Positions 45,911 to 53,447 of a stretch of 64,000 nucleotides of DNA are shown piece by piece. The stretch comes from Corynebacterium flavescens. GTDB taxonomy: Bacteria > Actinomycetota > Actinomycetes > Mycobacteriales > Mycobacteriaceae. The DNA is taken from NCBI RefSeq assembly GCF_008693105.1, contig NZ_VXKK01000037.1:1-64000 (forward strand). The letters run 5' to 3'. Both the position numbers and the translations under genes were made by a program. Under the pieces are notes generated by a model. It was not told the origin of the DNA. It did no database searches and worked only from the letters and a program-made list of their open reading frames with translations. Position 1 is the stretch's first letter. Every line of letters begins with the position of its first letter.

Positions 45911-47431
45911 CTACCCCACGGCCTCGCGGTCAGATTCGTCCAAACCAAGGTCGGCCAATGCAACCTCACCTAGTCGAGTGGTTGCCTTCTTCCTATCGCC
46001 CTTGCAGAAAACAACAATGTCCTGGTGGATACGCCCCATAGTGCGAGTTCCATTAAACATGCGTGCCGCCCTCAACCGCACTGTGCCTACCGGGTTCACC
46101 AGCACCATATCGTTTGAATACAGCCATCCAGCCGGGGCGGCGTTGATCATGCAGCGCTTCATATCCCGCAAACCACCATCCTTACCTCTGACGGGGCCTA
46201 CTACGAAGGCGGCGAAGCGATCTTGTTTCAGCGCCACATCTGCCTTGGCCAGAGTATCGGCCATAGCTGCGTCAAACTCCTCTGTGCTTAGGTTCGACAA
46301 ATCATTCGGATCATCGCTGTATGTTTCTAGGTCATAGTATGGAGGGCAGCCGATTATAAAGTCGAACGTTGCTGGATCGTGCTCACCTAATGTTTCGCGA
46401 CTATCTCCTACGATCCATCGAGTGGCTCCCAATCCCCCGGTAGAGTTTCGCCGTTGATAGTCATACCACTGCACCTCGTTTGCATCTACCTGCTCTTGGC
46501 GCAGTTCGTGACCTACATATTCACGTCCTAGCGTGGCAGAGACGATACCGCGCACGCTTCCGCCCGCCCATGGGTCTAGTATTTCGTCTCCTGTGGTGCT
46601 GAACCATGTTAGGAGCAGTTCTGCTAGAGCCGGATCGAATACGCTAGTACCCTGCCCAGCTTTGAGCGGCTTGAGCTCTCCGGCGTGCTTCTCTTTGATC
46701 TGTTTGTCCGTCAGCCCTGGTGTTTCCTTCAAAGCCGCATTTTTCACTTCGTACCAGTTTGAGTAGAGGTCTACAGCGTCGGTGTAAATGAGTGATTCTG
46801 CCCTCCCCTCTCGGCTCGCTATTCCTTTCGCCATCCATGCCTTTTTCCGGGCCTGCCACCCACCCCTAGTGGTGTTGATTACGGTGAATGGGGGTACTCC
46901 GAAACGCTCGGACAGGGTGGCGTTAGCTTCAGCTTCACTCACAGCATTTTCCTGTTGCGTATCCCCCGCGGAGATTTGCTGCTCTATTAACTCTTCTAGC
47001 TCTTCCAGATCGTTCTCCACATAGCCAGTGCCATCCAGATCGTCCCCCAGGTCGTTAAGCAACTCGGCCAGCACTTGCTCGTCATAATCACCCAGATCGG
47101 CAGTACGATTATCAGCCAGGACAATGCGGGACGACCGATCGTCATCGACATCAACCATCCATACCTCTACCTGTTGCCAGCGGGTATCTTGCGGGTTTTC
47201 TTCCGCTAATTCGCGGATAGCTTTCACTGTGTGATTGCCGGCCAGGATCTGATTTTCTTTGCCGGTGTAAGTGCCACGGTTCACGATGACGGGGCGAAAA
47301 ACCCCGTTGGCGATGATGCTGCCCTTTATGGCGGCGACATCACCGCGGCGTGGGTTGCGATGATAGTTATTGAGTTCTGCTAGGGGGAGCGTTTCGTGAT
47401 GCCCAATGTTTCCTGAGTCTGTTTGCTGCAT
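45911..47431 (-). CDS. ParB-domain DNA methyltransferase fusion
   Basis: 506 residues. Residues about 10-120 form a ParB-like domain (LAELNNYHRNPRRGD ... LAGNHTVKAIREL). About 260-480 form an amino-methyltransferase with SAM motif LDPWAGGSVRG and catalytic motif GCPPYYD (a DPPY relative). It methylates adenine N6 or cytosine N4, probably to protect phage DNA. It stands 32 nt after an HTH gene. Confidence 0.86.
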   Translation of the reverse strand: MQQTDSGNIGHHETLPLAELNNYHRNPRRGDVAAIKGSIIANGVFRPVIVNRGTYTGKENQILAGNHTVKAIRELAEENPQDTRWQQVEVWMVDVDDDRSSRIVLADNRTADLGDYDEQVLAELLNDLGDDLDGTGYVENDLEELEELIEQQISAGDTQQENAVSEAEANATLSERFGVPPFTVINTTRGGWQARKKAWMAKGIASREGRAESLIYTDAVDLYSNWYEVKNAALKETPGLTDKQIKEKHAGELKPLKAGQGTSVFDPALAELLLTWFSTTGDEILDPWAGGSVRGIVSATLGREYVGHELRQEQVDANEVQWYDYQRRNSTGGLGATRWIVGDSRETLGEHDPATFDFIIGCPPYYDLETYSDDPNDLSNLSTEEFDAAMADTLAKADVALKQDRFAAFVVGPVRGKDGGLRDMKRCMINAAPAGWLYSNDMVLVNPVGTVRLRAARMFNGTRTMGRIHQDIVVFCKGDRKKATTRLGEVALADLGLDESDREAVG

Positions 47432-47462
47432 GCCCGGCAGGCTATGGGGTCATGCTGGGCGG

Positions 47463-48278
47463 TCAGGCAGCAGCTTCTAGTTTCTTGTAGTGGTATGCGA
47501 TCTTCGCGGCCAGGCGGTTGAGGATGCTAACACCCGTGGTGCTGCAAATATCCCCCACCATCCGGTTGCTGGAATGCAATGCTTTCGCTGTTGCCGTGAT
47601 ACTCCCATAGTGGTCTACCAGTGCACGGGTTTTTGCTTGCAGTGATGGTGTTACTTTTCTCCGCAGTAGTGGTTCGAACTTCTCCTTGTGCAAGCTCGCC
47701 ACAGCCTCCTCGGCGGGGTTGTCAATGTCATCCCAATCGGCAGGCCGCGGGTAATTCTCGCGTTCGGTCTGCCTACTAACTTTTACAGCCGCGTCGTTTT
47801 CATGCGCGGCGTAGTAGGCCCGGATCTTCTCGTCCGTCTCCACACTCGTCCACTGATTTCTCTGCTCCGCGATGCTGTGTAGGAATGTTCGACTTAGGTT
47901 TACTTCCTTGCCTATGCGGGCGTATGTGAAGCCAATGGCACGTAGTGCTTTCAGGCGCCGGGATAGTGGCCAGGTGGCGCGACGCCAGGGCGACACTGTT
48001 GGTGTTTCTTTCAATGCCTGTAGCGTCCTCTTCTGGAACCTATCACGCCGGTGTTCTCTAATCTCTCTCGCAGTCGAGGTGAAGATAATCCCACTGTGCT
48101 CCATGTGTTGGTTAGTCCACCCGCCAGCAATCAGCCGGCTGTATTCTGCGTTCACTTCATCCCACGAGACGAGTTGGTGGGCGATCCCAGTAGCACGAGC
48201 GTGATGCAAGCACAATCCGTCGTAGCCCTTGCCCAGCGTTGCCCTATTGCAGGTGGGGCGCTTGCAGATAGAATTCAT
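47463..48278 (-). CDS. Zinc-finger and helix-turn-helix protein
   Basis: 271 residues. N-terminal zinc knuckle (CKRPTCNRA ... CLHHARATG), central basic part with RRLKALRAIGFTYARIGKEV (helix-turn-helix) and a C-terminal helix-turn-helix-like SITATAKALHSSNRMVGDI. The layout recalls actinophage DNA-binding regulators. Overlaps the next gene by 4 nt. Confidence 0.7.
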   Translation of the reverse strand: MNSICKRPTCNRATLGKGYDGLCLHHARATGIAHQLVSWDEVNAEYSRLIAGGWTNQHMEHSGIIFTSTAREIREHRRDRFQKRTLQALKETPTVSPWRRATWPLSRRLKALRAIGFTYARIGKEVNLSRTFLHSIAEQRNQWTSVETDEKIRAYYAAHENDAAVKVSRQTERENYPRPADWDDIDNPAEEAVASLHKEKFEPLLRRKVTPSLQAKTRALVDHYGSITATAKALHSSNRMVGDICSTTGVSILNRLAAKIAYHYKKLEAAA

Positions 48279-48601
48279 GCCAGCACCTCGAAGTCACGGT
48301 GGCGGCGCAGTACACGCCTCTCAAACGCGAGGCGATGCACCTGGTACCGGGCTGCCAGCACATCTAGGGCCGCGGCCCTGCTCATGCCACGCACCTCCGT
48401 GAAGTGACGCCATTCCGCATCGAATAGATCTGGGGAAAGAGCGCGCTGGTGCGCGTAGTCGAGTACGTTGGCGCGGGTGACGAACACGGAATGTCCGCGC
48501 TTCGTGCAGGGAAGCAACCCTGTAGATGTAGCTTTTAGCAGCGTGTCGTACCCTATCCCAGACCACTCTGCAGCCTGACGAATCGTTATCAAATCACTCA
48601 T
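48275..48601 (-). CDS. MerR/excisionase-like DNA-binding protein
   Basis: 108 residues. N-terminal winged helix-turn-helix (LITIRQAAEWSGIGYDTLLKAT ... GHSVFVTRANVLDYA) as in excisionases and helix-turn-helix 17 proteins; the C-terminal half is helical and basic. Located among modification genes instead of beside an integrase, so a regulatory role is as likely as excision. ATG overlaps the Dcm stop. Confidence 0.7.
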   Translation of the reverse strand: MSDLITIRQAAEWSGIGYDTLLKATSTGLLPCTKRGHSVFVTRANVLDYAHQRALSPDLFDAEWRHFTEVRGMSRAAALDVLAARYQVHRLAFERRVLRRHRDFEVLA

Positions 48602-49506
48602 TCCTGCCCCTCCTTAAGTAGTTGTTGTAGTGCAGCTGCGCCTTGGGGTGGGCATACACCGTTGCCGATTGCTTTAAGCTGTTGCTGACGGGTAAGGCCT
48701 GGCACTTCAGTTACCCACCCCGCAGGTAGGCCCATCATCCACTCAGCAAAAGCCGGATTGAGCAGCGGTTTAGTCTCTGGAAAGCGCGAGCCAAAAATCT
48801 CTTTATCCACATACCCAGTGACTACATCCTCAGTGACAGGCGGCGGCGCACCATGAATCAAAGCCCACGCTAAGATGCGCTCTGCCGTGTCACCCCATCG
48901 GCAATGAATCTCGTACTCGATGGCATCTCCACCAACCCCGGCCAGTGCGATGTCACGGTAGTGATCCCCGGCGACTTCCGCCTCCGGTCTGCTGGCGAAT
49001 CGCTCCGCTTGTGGTCGCTCGCCGTTGGGGTAGGCAAGAATAAACAGGCGCTCCCGGTGGTGCGGTGCGCCGACCTCGGATGCTCGTAGAGTTGCCCATT
49101 GTGCATCCCACCCGATTTCGGCAAGATCGGCGAGGACGGAATCAAATCCGAGAGTAAGGTGGCCTGCGACGTTTTCCAGGAATGCGAATCGGGGTCGTAA
49201 AATCCGAATGGCTGTGAGGACATGAGGCCAGAGGTGGCGGTCATCGTGCGTTCCTTTCCTGTGTCCTGCCTGTGAGAATGGCTGGCACGGATACCCGCCG
49301 GTGATGATGTCTACCTTGGGCACTTGCCCCCAGTCCATAGTGGTCACGTCCCGGAAATTGGGGACAGCCGGCCAATGGTGGGCGAGGATCTTTGAGGGGG
49401 CATCATCCCACTCACAGAACCACGCGGGCTTAGCCCCCATAATCTGCTCGACAGCTAGATCGATTCCTCCGTAGCCACTGAAAATGCTGCCAATCGTGAG
49501 CGTCAC
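48598..49506 (-). CDS. C5-cytosine DNA methyltransferase (Dcm type)
   Basis: 302 residues from a GTG start with AAGGAG upstream. Motif I SIFSGYGGIDLA, catalytic motif IV GGYPCQPFS (Cys74), motif VI ENVAGH, motif VIII HHRERLFI and motif X IGNGV are present and in order. The target-recognition region between VIII and X is short (about 110 residues). It probably protects phage DNA from host restriction. A second gene is nested out of frame inside it (48870-49244). Confidence 0.93.
   Translation of the reverse strand: MTLTIGSIFSGYGGIDLAVEQIMGAKPAWFCEWDDAPSKILAHHWPAVPNFRDVTTMDWGQVPKVDIITGGYPCQPFSQAGHRKGTHDDRHLWPHVLTAIRILRPRFAFLENVAGHLTLGFDSVLADLAEIGWDAQWATLRASEVGAPHHRERLFILAYPNGERPQAERFASRPEAEVAGDHYRDIALAGVGGDAIEYEIHCRWGDTAERILAWALIHGAPPPVTEDVVTGYVDKEIFGSRFPETKPLLNPAFAEWMMGLPAGWVTEVPGLTRQQQLKAIGNGVCPPQGAAALQQLLKEGQE
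48870..49244 (-). CDS. Nested out-of-frame gene inside the Dcm gene
   Basis: 124 residues, same strand, +1 frame relative to Dcm (codons 88-212). A strong ribosome site AGGAAAGGA lies 7 nt before the ATG, unlike any normal internal sequence. Features such as SHSWKTSQATLL, KSGGMHNGQLYEH and the LPTPTASDHKR block recall a conserved module that in other phages and actinobacteria accompanies C5 methyltransferases (recalled, not searched). It is Ser/Thr/Pro-rich with no catalytic motif. It may be an accessory to the methyltransferase. Confidence 0.6.
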   Translation of the reverse strand: MTATSGLMSSQPFGFYDPDSHSWKTSQATLLSDLIPSSPILPKSGGMHNGQLYEHPRSAHRTTGSACLFLPTPTASDHKRSDSPADRRRKSPGITTVTSHWPGLVEMPSSTRFIADGVTRQSAS

Positions 49507-49622
49507 TAGGCCACGCTCCTTAGCAGTTTGATCATTGCGTCGAGGAATGCGTCACTGCGGTAGTGCACGCCCTGCGATGCCAGGTATGCGGCCATATCGG
49601 CGCGGGCATTACTGCTTGGCAT
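49506..49622 (-). CDS. 38-residue hypothetical protein
   Basis: Open frame MPSSNARADMAAYLASQGV... ending in a TAG that overlaps the Dcm GTG (TAGTG). Its ATG lies inside the last codons of the Dam gene. Coupled overlaps at both ends support translation. An internal methionine 9 codons in could be the true start. Function unknown. Confidence 0.5.
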   Translation of the reverse strand: MPSSNARADMAAYLASQGVHYRSDAFLDAMIKLLRSVA

Positions 49623-50148
49623 CGGCTCGCCCTTTCATGCTGGCGCTCCCGATATAGAAGCCCGGCAGTGAGCACTTACGCAAGGTGTCTGCCGCCCAGT
49701 CGCCGTAGGCGATGAGTGCGGAGCCGGTGCCGGGTGAGCCGGTCGGCGGGGCGTCCTTGTCCCCGCGGTGGAACTTGATGCGCCCGGCGAGGAACAGCGT
49801 AGCGTCTGCATCGGCCATGGCCTTTTGGAACCAGCGGGTGTCCGTCCTGTTGGGCACCAACGCTATGGCGCTACCAACCGCGTCTGCGGATAGCTGCGAG
49901 CACTTCCCTAACCACTTCTCAATGCCCGGGCCGTACGGCGGATTGCACCACACACGGCCGACCCACGGTGACGTAAGGCCGTCCTCTTTGACAGTGAGGT
50001 GATGCGAGGCCGGGACATGGGTTAAGCCCTTGCCCGGGCTGCACGGGTCAAGGTCAAAGCGGGCGCCCAATCGCTCAAACACCCACGCCGGGGTAAACCA
50101 CTCCACACTGTCACTGACCGAACTCTCGTGAACGAAACCAGAAGTCAT
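49609..50148 (-). CDS. Phage N6-adenine methyltransferase (Dam type)
   Basis: 179 residues. The family features EWFTPAWVFERLGARFDLDPCS, the DGLTSPW segment, the catalytic WCNPPYGPGIEKW and the later KFHRGDKDAPPTGSPGTGSALI are all visible. Methylates adenine in phage DNA, probably against restriction. Overlaps its upstream neighbour by 4 nt. Confidence 0.92.
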   Translation of the reverse strand: MTSGFVHESSVSDSVEWFTPAWVFERLGARFDLDPCSPGKGLTHVPASHHLTVKEDGLTSPWVGRVWCNPPYGPGIEKWLGKCSQLSADAVGSAIALVPNRTDTRWFQKAMADADATLFLAGRIKFHRGDKDAPPTGSPGTGSALIAYGDWAADTLRKCSLPGFYIGSASMKGRADAKQ

Positions 50149-50585
50149 GCCGATACCTCCTGTGCTTCAGCAATCGTGTCCTGCATAAACTCCCCCACAA
50201 TGCAGGCAAGCATCTGAGACAAAGAAATCCCATGTGAGCGAGCCACCCACCGGCAGTGCTCAATGAATGGCTTAGGCAAACGAATAAGAAAACGCTCCAG
50301 TCGCCCGTCGTAAGCAGGCACGCTTTGGGTGAGGAAACCGCGACTACCGTCTAGGACGTAGCCCATAATGGCCTCTAGTAGCATGCCGTTCATGGACACG
50401 CCCTGCTTCTCTGCCATGCGATTAAGAACGGGGCGCCAGCGCGGAGGCACGCCGATTGAGCAGCTTTCGAGGCGCATGCAGTCTTGCCCTTTTAGCCGGT
50501 TGAGCTCGCGGTGCATGCCTAGTAGTTTTTCGAGGTCTGCCAGGTTGGTGGATTCTGTTACGGGTTTGCGAAACTTATTCGGCAT
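50145..50585 (-). CDS. Protein with two ribbon-helix-helix-like units
   Basis: 146 residues. Two similar segments, SCSIGVPPRWRPVLNRMAEK (about 42-61) and RFLIRLPKPFIEHCRWVARS (about 97-116), are each followed by a helix (GVSMNGMLLEAIMGYV; GISLSQMLACIVGEFM). This is the strand-helix-helix order of Arc/MetJ repressors, here twice in one chain. Likely a DNA-binding repressor. Function inferred. Confidence 0.6.
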   Translation of the reverse strand: MPNKFRKPVTESTNLADLEKLLGMHRELNRLKGQDCMRLESCSIGVPPRWRPVLNRMAEKQGVSMNGMLLEAIMGYVLDGSRGFLTQSVPAYDGRLERFLIRLPKPFIEHCRWVARSHGISLSQMLACIVGEFMQDTIAEAQEVSA

Positions 50586-50736
50586 TATCTGCTCCCTGAC
50601 CTAGCAGCGGGCCGCGGCTAATGAGCACATCGCCCTTGTAAAACTCGCCAATGAGTGTGCCCGTAGGGTGGCGGCGGAGCGGCAAAAATGTGATGCCATC
50701 TCCTATGCGCACCGGGTTTGCATCTTGAACATCCAT
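50575..50736 (-). CDS. 53-residue hypothetical protein with conserved-type leader
   Basis: MDVQDANPVRIGDGITFLPL... ends 11 nt inside the next gene. ACAGAAAGGAA lies 7 nt before the ATG and a CUGCAA-loop hairpin lies upstream (50759-50772). Predicted mostly beta. Function unknown. Confidence 0.6.
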   Translation of the reverse strand: MDVQDANPVRIGDGITFLPLRRHPTGTLIGEFYKGDVLISRGPLLGQGADNAE

Positions 50737-50758
50737 AATTGTGATTCCTTTCTGTTGT

Positions 50759-50772
50759 CCTGTTGCAGCAGG
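50759..50772 (-). promoter_or_regulatory. Leader hairpin, CUGCAA loop (copy 1)
   Basis: Stem CCTG/CAGG with loop CTGCAA on the minus strand, 5 nt before CAGAAAGGA. Member of the repeated leader element. Confidence 0.65.
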
Positions 50773-50778
50773 CGCTTT

Positions 50779-51207
50779 TTACAATCCGCTGGAGCCGAAC
50801 CCAGCCGTGTCACGGGCGGTAGCGTCCAGGGCTTCAACCTCCGCCCATGAGGTAGTGATGATGGGGAGGATGATCATCTGCACGAGGTACTGGCCTCGCT
50901 CAAAAACAGCGGGCTTATCACCGTTGTTACGGATCTTGATCTTGATTGAGCCCCGGTAACCGGAGTCAATCACCCCAACCGTGTTGGAGAGTGAGCAATC
51001 GTACTTAAAGCCGGTGGAGGAGCGGGGAAGAACAAACCCGCCGCACCCCTTCGGCACTGCCACAGCAATCTCCAAATCTGCGGTGACTGTGCCACCAACC
51101 GGGACGCGAATACCACGGGGGAGCCCCAGATCTGTGCCGGCATCATCCTCATGCGCCCGGCGGGGTGGGATAGTCCGGTCGCTCAACGCCTTGTACTTAA
51201 CCTGCAT
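50779..51207 (-). CDS. dut: Deoxyuridine triphosphatase
   Basis: 142 residues from MQVKYKALSDRTIPP. All five motifs are visible: EDDAGTDL, the LPRSSTGFK region, GVIDSGYRGSI, the glycine-rich mid motif and RDTAGFGSSG. It turns dUTP into dUMP, keeping uracil out of phage DNA. The start overlaps the upstream gene by 11 nt; the longer frame to 51315 runs through that gene. Confidence 0.95.
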   Translation of the reverse strand: MQVKYKALSDRTIPPRRAHEDDAGTDLGLPRGIRVPVGGTVTADLEIAVAVPKGCGGFVLPRSSTGFKYDCSLSNTVGVIDSGYRGSIKIKIRNNGDKPAVFERGQYLVQMIILPIITTSWAEVEALDATARDTAGFGSSGL

Positions 51208-51463
51208 AGGTGGCACACCCCAACTTCTTCTCGATGTCGGCGCGCACCGTTTTCCCCAGCATCGTCCAAGTCCACCCGGTGGCGTTCTTCTTCTTCGCTG
51301 GGCGCAGCATCTCATGGTCTACCAGCCACTTTAGGCACGCTTCGGGCATCTCATTCGCTGGGGTGTTGTCCACAAGGAGGAGTTTCAAGCCTCGGGGCAT
51401 GAGGCGGCAGCATTCCGCTACCGTGTTACGTGTTTTGAAGTGTGATGTTTCTTCGTTGATCAT
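51197..51463 (-). CDS. Winged-helix-like small protein
   Basis: 88 residues from MINEETSHFKTRNTVAECC. Patterns ACLKWLVDHEMLRPAKKK and TWTMLGKTVRADIEKKLG suggest a winged helix. GCAGAAAGGAA precedes the ATG, with leader hairpin copy 2 upstream. Function unknown. Confidence 0.6.
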   Translation of the reverse strand: MINEETSHFKTRNTVAECCRLMPRGLKLLLVDNTPANEMPEACLKWLVDHEMLRPAKKKNATGWTWTMLGKTVRADIEKKLGCATYAG

Positions 51464-51498
51464 TGGTGGGTGTTCCTTTCTGCTGGCGGTGATTGTGT

Positions 51499-51512
51499 CG
51501 CATTGCAGTGCG
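51499..51512 (-). promoter_or_regulatory. Leader hairpin, CUGCAA loop (copy 2)
   Basis: Stem CGCA/TGCG with loop CTGCAA on the minus strand, about 20 nt upstream of CAGAAAGGA; the spacing is longer than in other copies. Confidence 0.6.
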
Positions 51513-51604
51513 CGGTCGTTCAAAGGTGATGAGGGGTGCAGCTCGCCAAGGCCCTGGAATGGCCTATCAATGTCCGCTTATCGCCGCGCTATACCAAACG
51601 CGAC

Positions 51605-51670
51605 TCACACCCCCTAGTGCCCGTGAGGGGGCTCGAACCCCTACAGCCTGCCAGCCGGGCTACGGTGTGA
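51605..51670 (-). pseudogene. tRNA-like remnant without anticodon arm
   Basis: On the minus strand a D-arm-like GCC/GGC stem (51660-51646) is followed, after only TGT, by a T arm AGGGG-TTCGAGC-CCCCT (51642-51626). Outer bases TCACACC/GGTGTGA close the 66 nt, but a normal 3' acceptor is offset by about 14 nt. It looks like a decayed tRNA gene or a tRNA-mimicking element. Confidence 0.4.
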
Positions 51671-51778
51671 TTACTCGTCCAAGAGCGACGAGCCCACAGC
51701 CACGGCACTATGCGCCCCGGCCTCCAGGACTCGAACGATGATGACTAGTACGTCCGCGATGATGGTGATGAAGTCCAT
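51671..51778 (-). CDS. 35-residue membrane microprotein
   Basis: MDFITIIADVLVIIVRVLEAG... one hydrophobic helix and a short tail. GCAGAAAAGGAA lies 7 nt before the ATG, the same early ribosome site as neighbours. Stop is followed at once by the tRNA-like remnant. Possibly a membrane-acting early peptide. Confidence 0.55.
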   Translation of the reverse strand: MDFITIIADVLVIIVRVLEAGAHSAVAVGSSLLDE

Positions 51779-51801
51779 GATGATTCCTTTTCTGCTTGAT
51801 T

Positions 51802-51828
51802 GGGCACCATGTTTTGGTGCTTGTGCCC
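51802..51828 (-). promoter_or_regulatory. Leader hairpin of the 35-residue gene (different loop)
   Basis: GGGCAC/GTGCCC (51802-51807 with 51823-51828) with an alternative inner stem GCACCA/TGGTGC. It occupies the place of the CUGCAA hairpin before a GCAGAAAAGGA site but lacks the constant loop. Confidence 0.45.
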
Positions 51829-51893
51829 TGTCGGCGCCATGACGCGCCGTGTCCGCATGGAGCAGGGCCTTAGTGGCCTTGCTTACTGCATGC

Positions 51894-52217
51894 TCATTGT
51901 CCTACTTCTTCGGCATAGTTAGCTGCGGCAAGAAGGGCAATGGCATATTGTCGGGCGCCTTCTAGGCTGAACCACTCTTCAGACTCAAACTCGTCCACCG
52001 ACCGATCAACAGCGATCCCCCCATCCTTAAGAGTTATTTGCCCGTAGTGCCAGCTAAGAACATCTGCGTTGATTATCTTAGGTGGTTCTGGCGCGAGTAG
52101 TCCTGCGTCTGCGAGGGCCTGAACTACAGTCTCGTTATCCGGCCACTCTCCTTCGCTGTAGTTGTACTCGTGGTCAAGCAGGTCGAGGACTTCTACTGCC
52201 TTGTTGTGGTTGTTCAT
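51894..52217 (-). CDS. Hypothetical protein, paralogue of 57712-58113
   Basis: 107 residues. The segment VQALADAGLLAPEPP and the ending AIALLAAANYAEEVGQ recur almost unchanged in the protein at 57712-58113; the middle differs. Helical ends around a variable beta centre. Overlaps the upstream gene by 4 nt. Function unknown. Confidence 0.65.
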   Translation of the reverse strand: MNNHNKAVEVLDLLDHEYNYSEGEWPDNETVVQALADAGLLAPEPPKIINADVLSWHYGQITLKDGGIAVDRSVDEFESEEWFSLEGARQYAIALLAAANYAEEVGQ

Positions 52218-52555
52218 GCTTGCCCCTTGATTGTGTAGCCAGCTTCAGCAAGTGCTTCTTGATGCGATTCGTGAACGTGAAATGTTGCTATTCCCCCCAG
52301 GTCGGTGATCTTTCCGTTTTCATCGGCCTCAAACACCATCGTCTCGGAAACCATGCCAGGGTCATACTCGCCTGCGAATGCGCGCCCTAGCCACGCCATA
52401 TCGTCCATAGGGCTCATGGCAGATGATGGGGCCAGCTCGTGGTGCGCGGAGGAGGTCAGAATGTAGTTACCGTTTTCTAGCTTCCATAGTTTCTGTGACC
52501 CGTAAGGGCCTTGCAGGTCTCGAACGAACGTGACTTGCTGTGATTCAGTACTCAT
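52214..52555 (-). CDS. Hypothetical protein
   Basis: 113 residues (MSTESQQVTFVRDLQGPYGS), with a pattern of short strands and a C-terminal helix (HESHQEALAEAGYTIKG). No family recognised. Starts 11 nt after the previous stop. Confidence 0.6.
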   Translation of the reverse strand: MSTESQQVTFVRDLQGPYGSQKLWKLENGNYILTSSAHHELAPSSAMSPMDDMAWLGRAFAGEYDPGMVSETMVFEADENGKITDLGGIATFHVHESHQEALAEAGYTIKGQA

Positions 52556-52566
52556 GATTGATCCCT

Positions 52567-52866
52567 TTATGCCTCGTGGGTGAAAAGCTGCGCGTCGTAC
52601 TTGCTCACCAGGCGGTACACATCACCCTCGATGTACTCGATGGCTTCATCCTCGAACGGTGGGGTCGCTACGAACCAGAACGGCTCGCGGTAGGTGATGT
52701 CCCATCCGGCGCAGTAGAGGGCTTCTGCAAACTCGTCGTAGTCGCCTGCCCAGAAGTGTCCAGTGATAGAGCCCATGCTTTGAGTGATGGTGAGGACATC
52801 CTCGATGGTGATGGCTGTTGCGAGTTCTTGCTTCTTCAATTCAGTGAAGCTGAATGCGGTTTTCAT
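52567..52866 (-). CDS. Hypothetical early protein with promoter and leader hairpin
   Basis: 99 residues, acidic (MKTAFSFTELKKQELATAIT ... WAGDYDEFAEALYCAG). It is first in a transcription unit: promoter at 52926-52955, leader hairpin at 52889-52906, GCAGAAAGGAA, then ATG. Possibly an anti-host protein; no motif seen. Confidence 0.65.
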   Translation of the reverse strand: MKTAFSFTELKKQELATAITIEDVLTITQSMGSITGHFWAGDYDEFAEALYCAGWDITYREPFWFVATPPFEDEAIEYIEGDVYRLVSKYDAQLFTHEA

Positions 52867-52888
52867 GGTGGCGTTCCTTTCTGCGGGG

Positions 52889-52906
52889 CACCCGTTGCAG
52901 CGGGTG
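52889..52906 (-). promoter_or_regulatory. Leader hairpin, CUGCAA loop (copy 3)
   Basis: Stem CACCCG/CGGGTG, 6 bp, loop CTGCAA on the minus strand; about 5 nt before CAGAAAGGA. It lies 20 nt after the -10 box of the early promoter. Confidence 0.75.
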
Positions 52907-52925
52907 TGTTTTGCTTACAAAAGCT

Positions 52926-52955
52926 AGATTACACTACTGTACCTAGTGTTGTAAA
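52926..52955 (-). promoter_or_regulatory. Early promoter 1 with operator
   Basis: Minus-strand TTTACA (-35, 52955-52950), 18 nt, TAATCT (-10, 52931-52926). ACACTA/TAGTGT (52931-52936 with 52944-52949) forms an inverted repeat between the boxes, a likely repressor site. GACTTTACAA before and GTAAGCAA after are shared with early promoter 2. Confidence 0.65.
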
Positions 52956-52966
52956 GTCTTGCGTTC

Positions 52967-53440
52967 TTAGCTGCGCAAACCATATGGATAAGGCGCCTTT
53001 TCAGCCACCCACAAATCAACCCACAACTGACCACGCTTGCCCTTCTCCGCAGGCCAAATAATCGCCTCCGGCTTCCCCATAAACCGCGGCGTATCATCCT
53101 CCACCAACCCCAACCCCGGAATCTTCTTCGACCCCCGAGAGAGCGCATCACACACCGGCTTTAACGTCGCTGCCAGATTGTCTGTGTCTCGCGCCCGATT
53201 ATCCCGCGGCCTGTAGTGCATCTGAACCAACAGGTAGCCCGCTTCTTTCGGCATGCGCACATTCCGCGCCAGCAGGTGCACCGCCTGCTGAATGTCCTTC
53301 TTCTTCGCAGCGACACCCCACACCGCCCCGCGAGACGCCGGGGACGAATCATTCATACTTAATGGCGGACATTCCCACGGCAAATAGATTGTTGATAGGT
53401 GCTTCAAATCGGCCGGGTAGGCCATAACGGTAGGCTGCAT
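52967..53440 (-). CDS. RusA-like Holliday junction resolvase
   Basis: 157 residues from MQPTVMAYPADLKHLS. YLPWECPPLSMND, the RDTDNLAATLKPVCDALS block and VEDDTPRFM carry the conserved acidic residues of RusA. It resolves branched phage DNA before packaging. The upstream part of the longer frame overlaps the WhiB-like gene and was dropped. Confidence 0.85.
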   Translation of the reverse strand: MQPTVMAYPADLKHLSTIYLPWECPPLSMNDSSPASRGAVWGVAAKKKDIQQAVHLLARNVRMPKEAGYLLVQMHYRPRDNRARDTDNLAATLKPVCDALSRGSKKIPGLGLVEDDTPRFMGKPEAIIWPAEKGKRGQLWVDLWVAEKAPYPYGLRS

Positions 53441-53447
53441 AAGGGGG

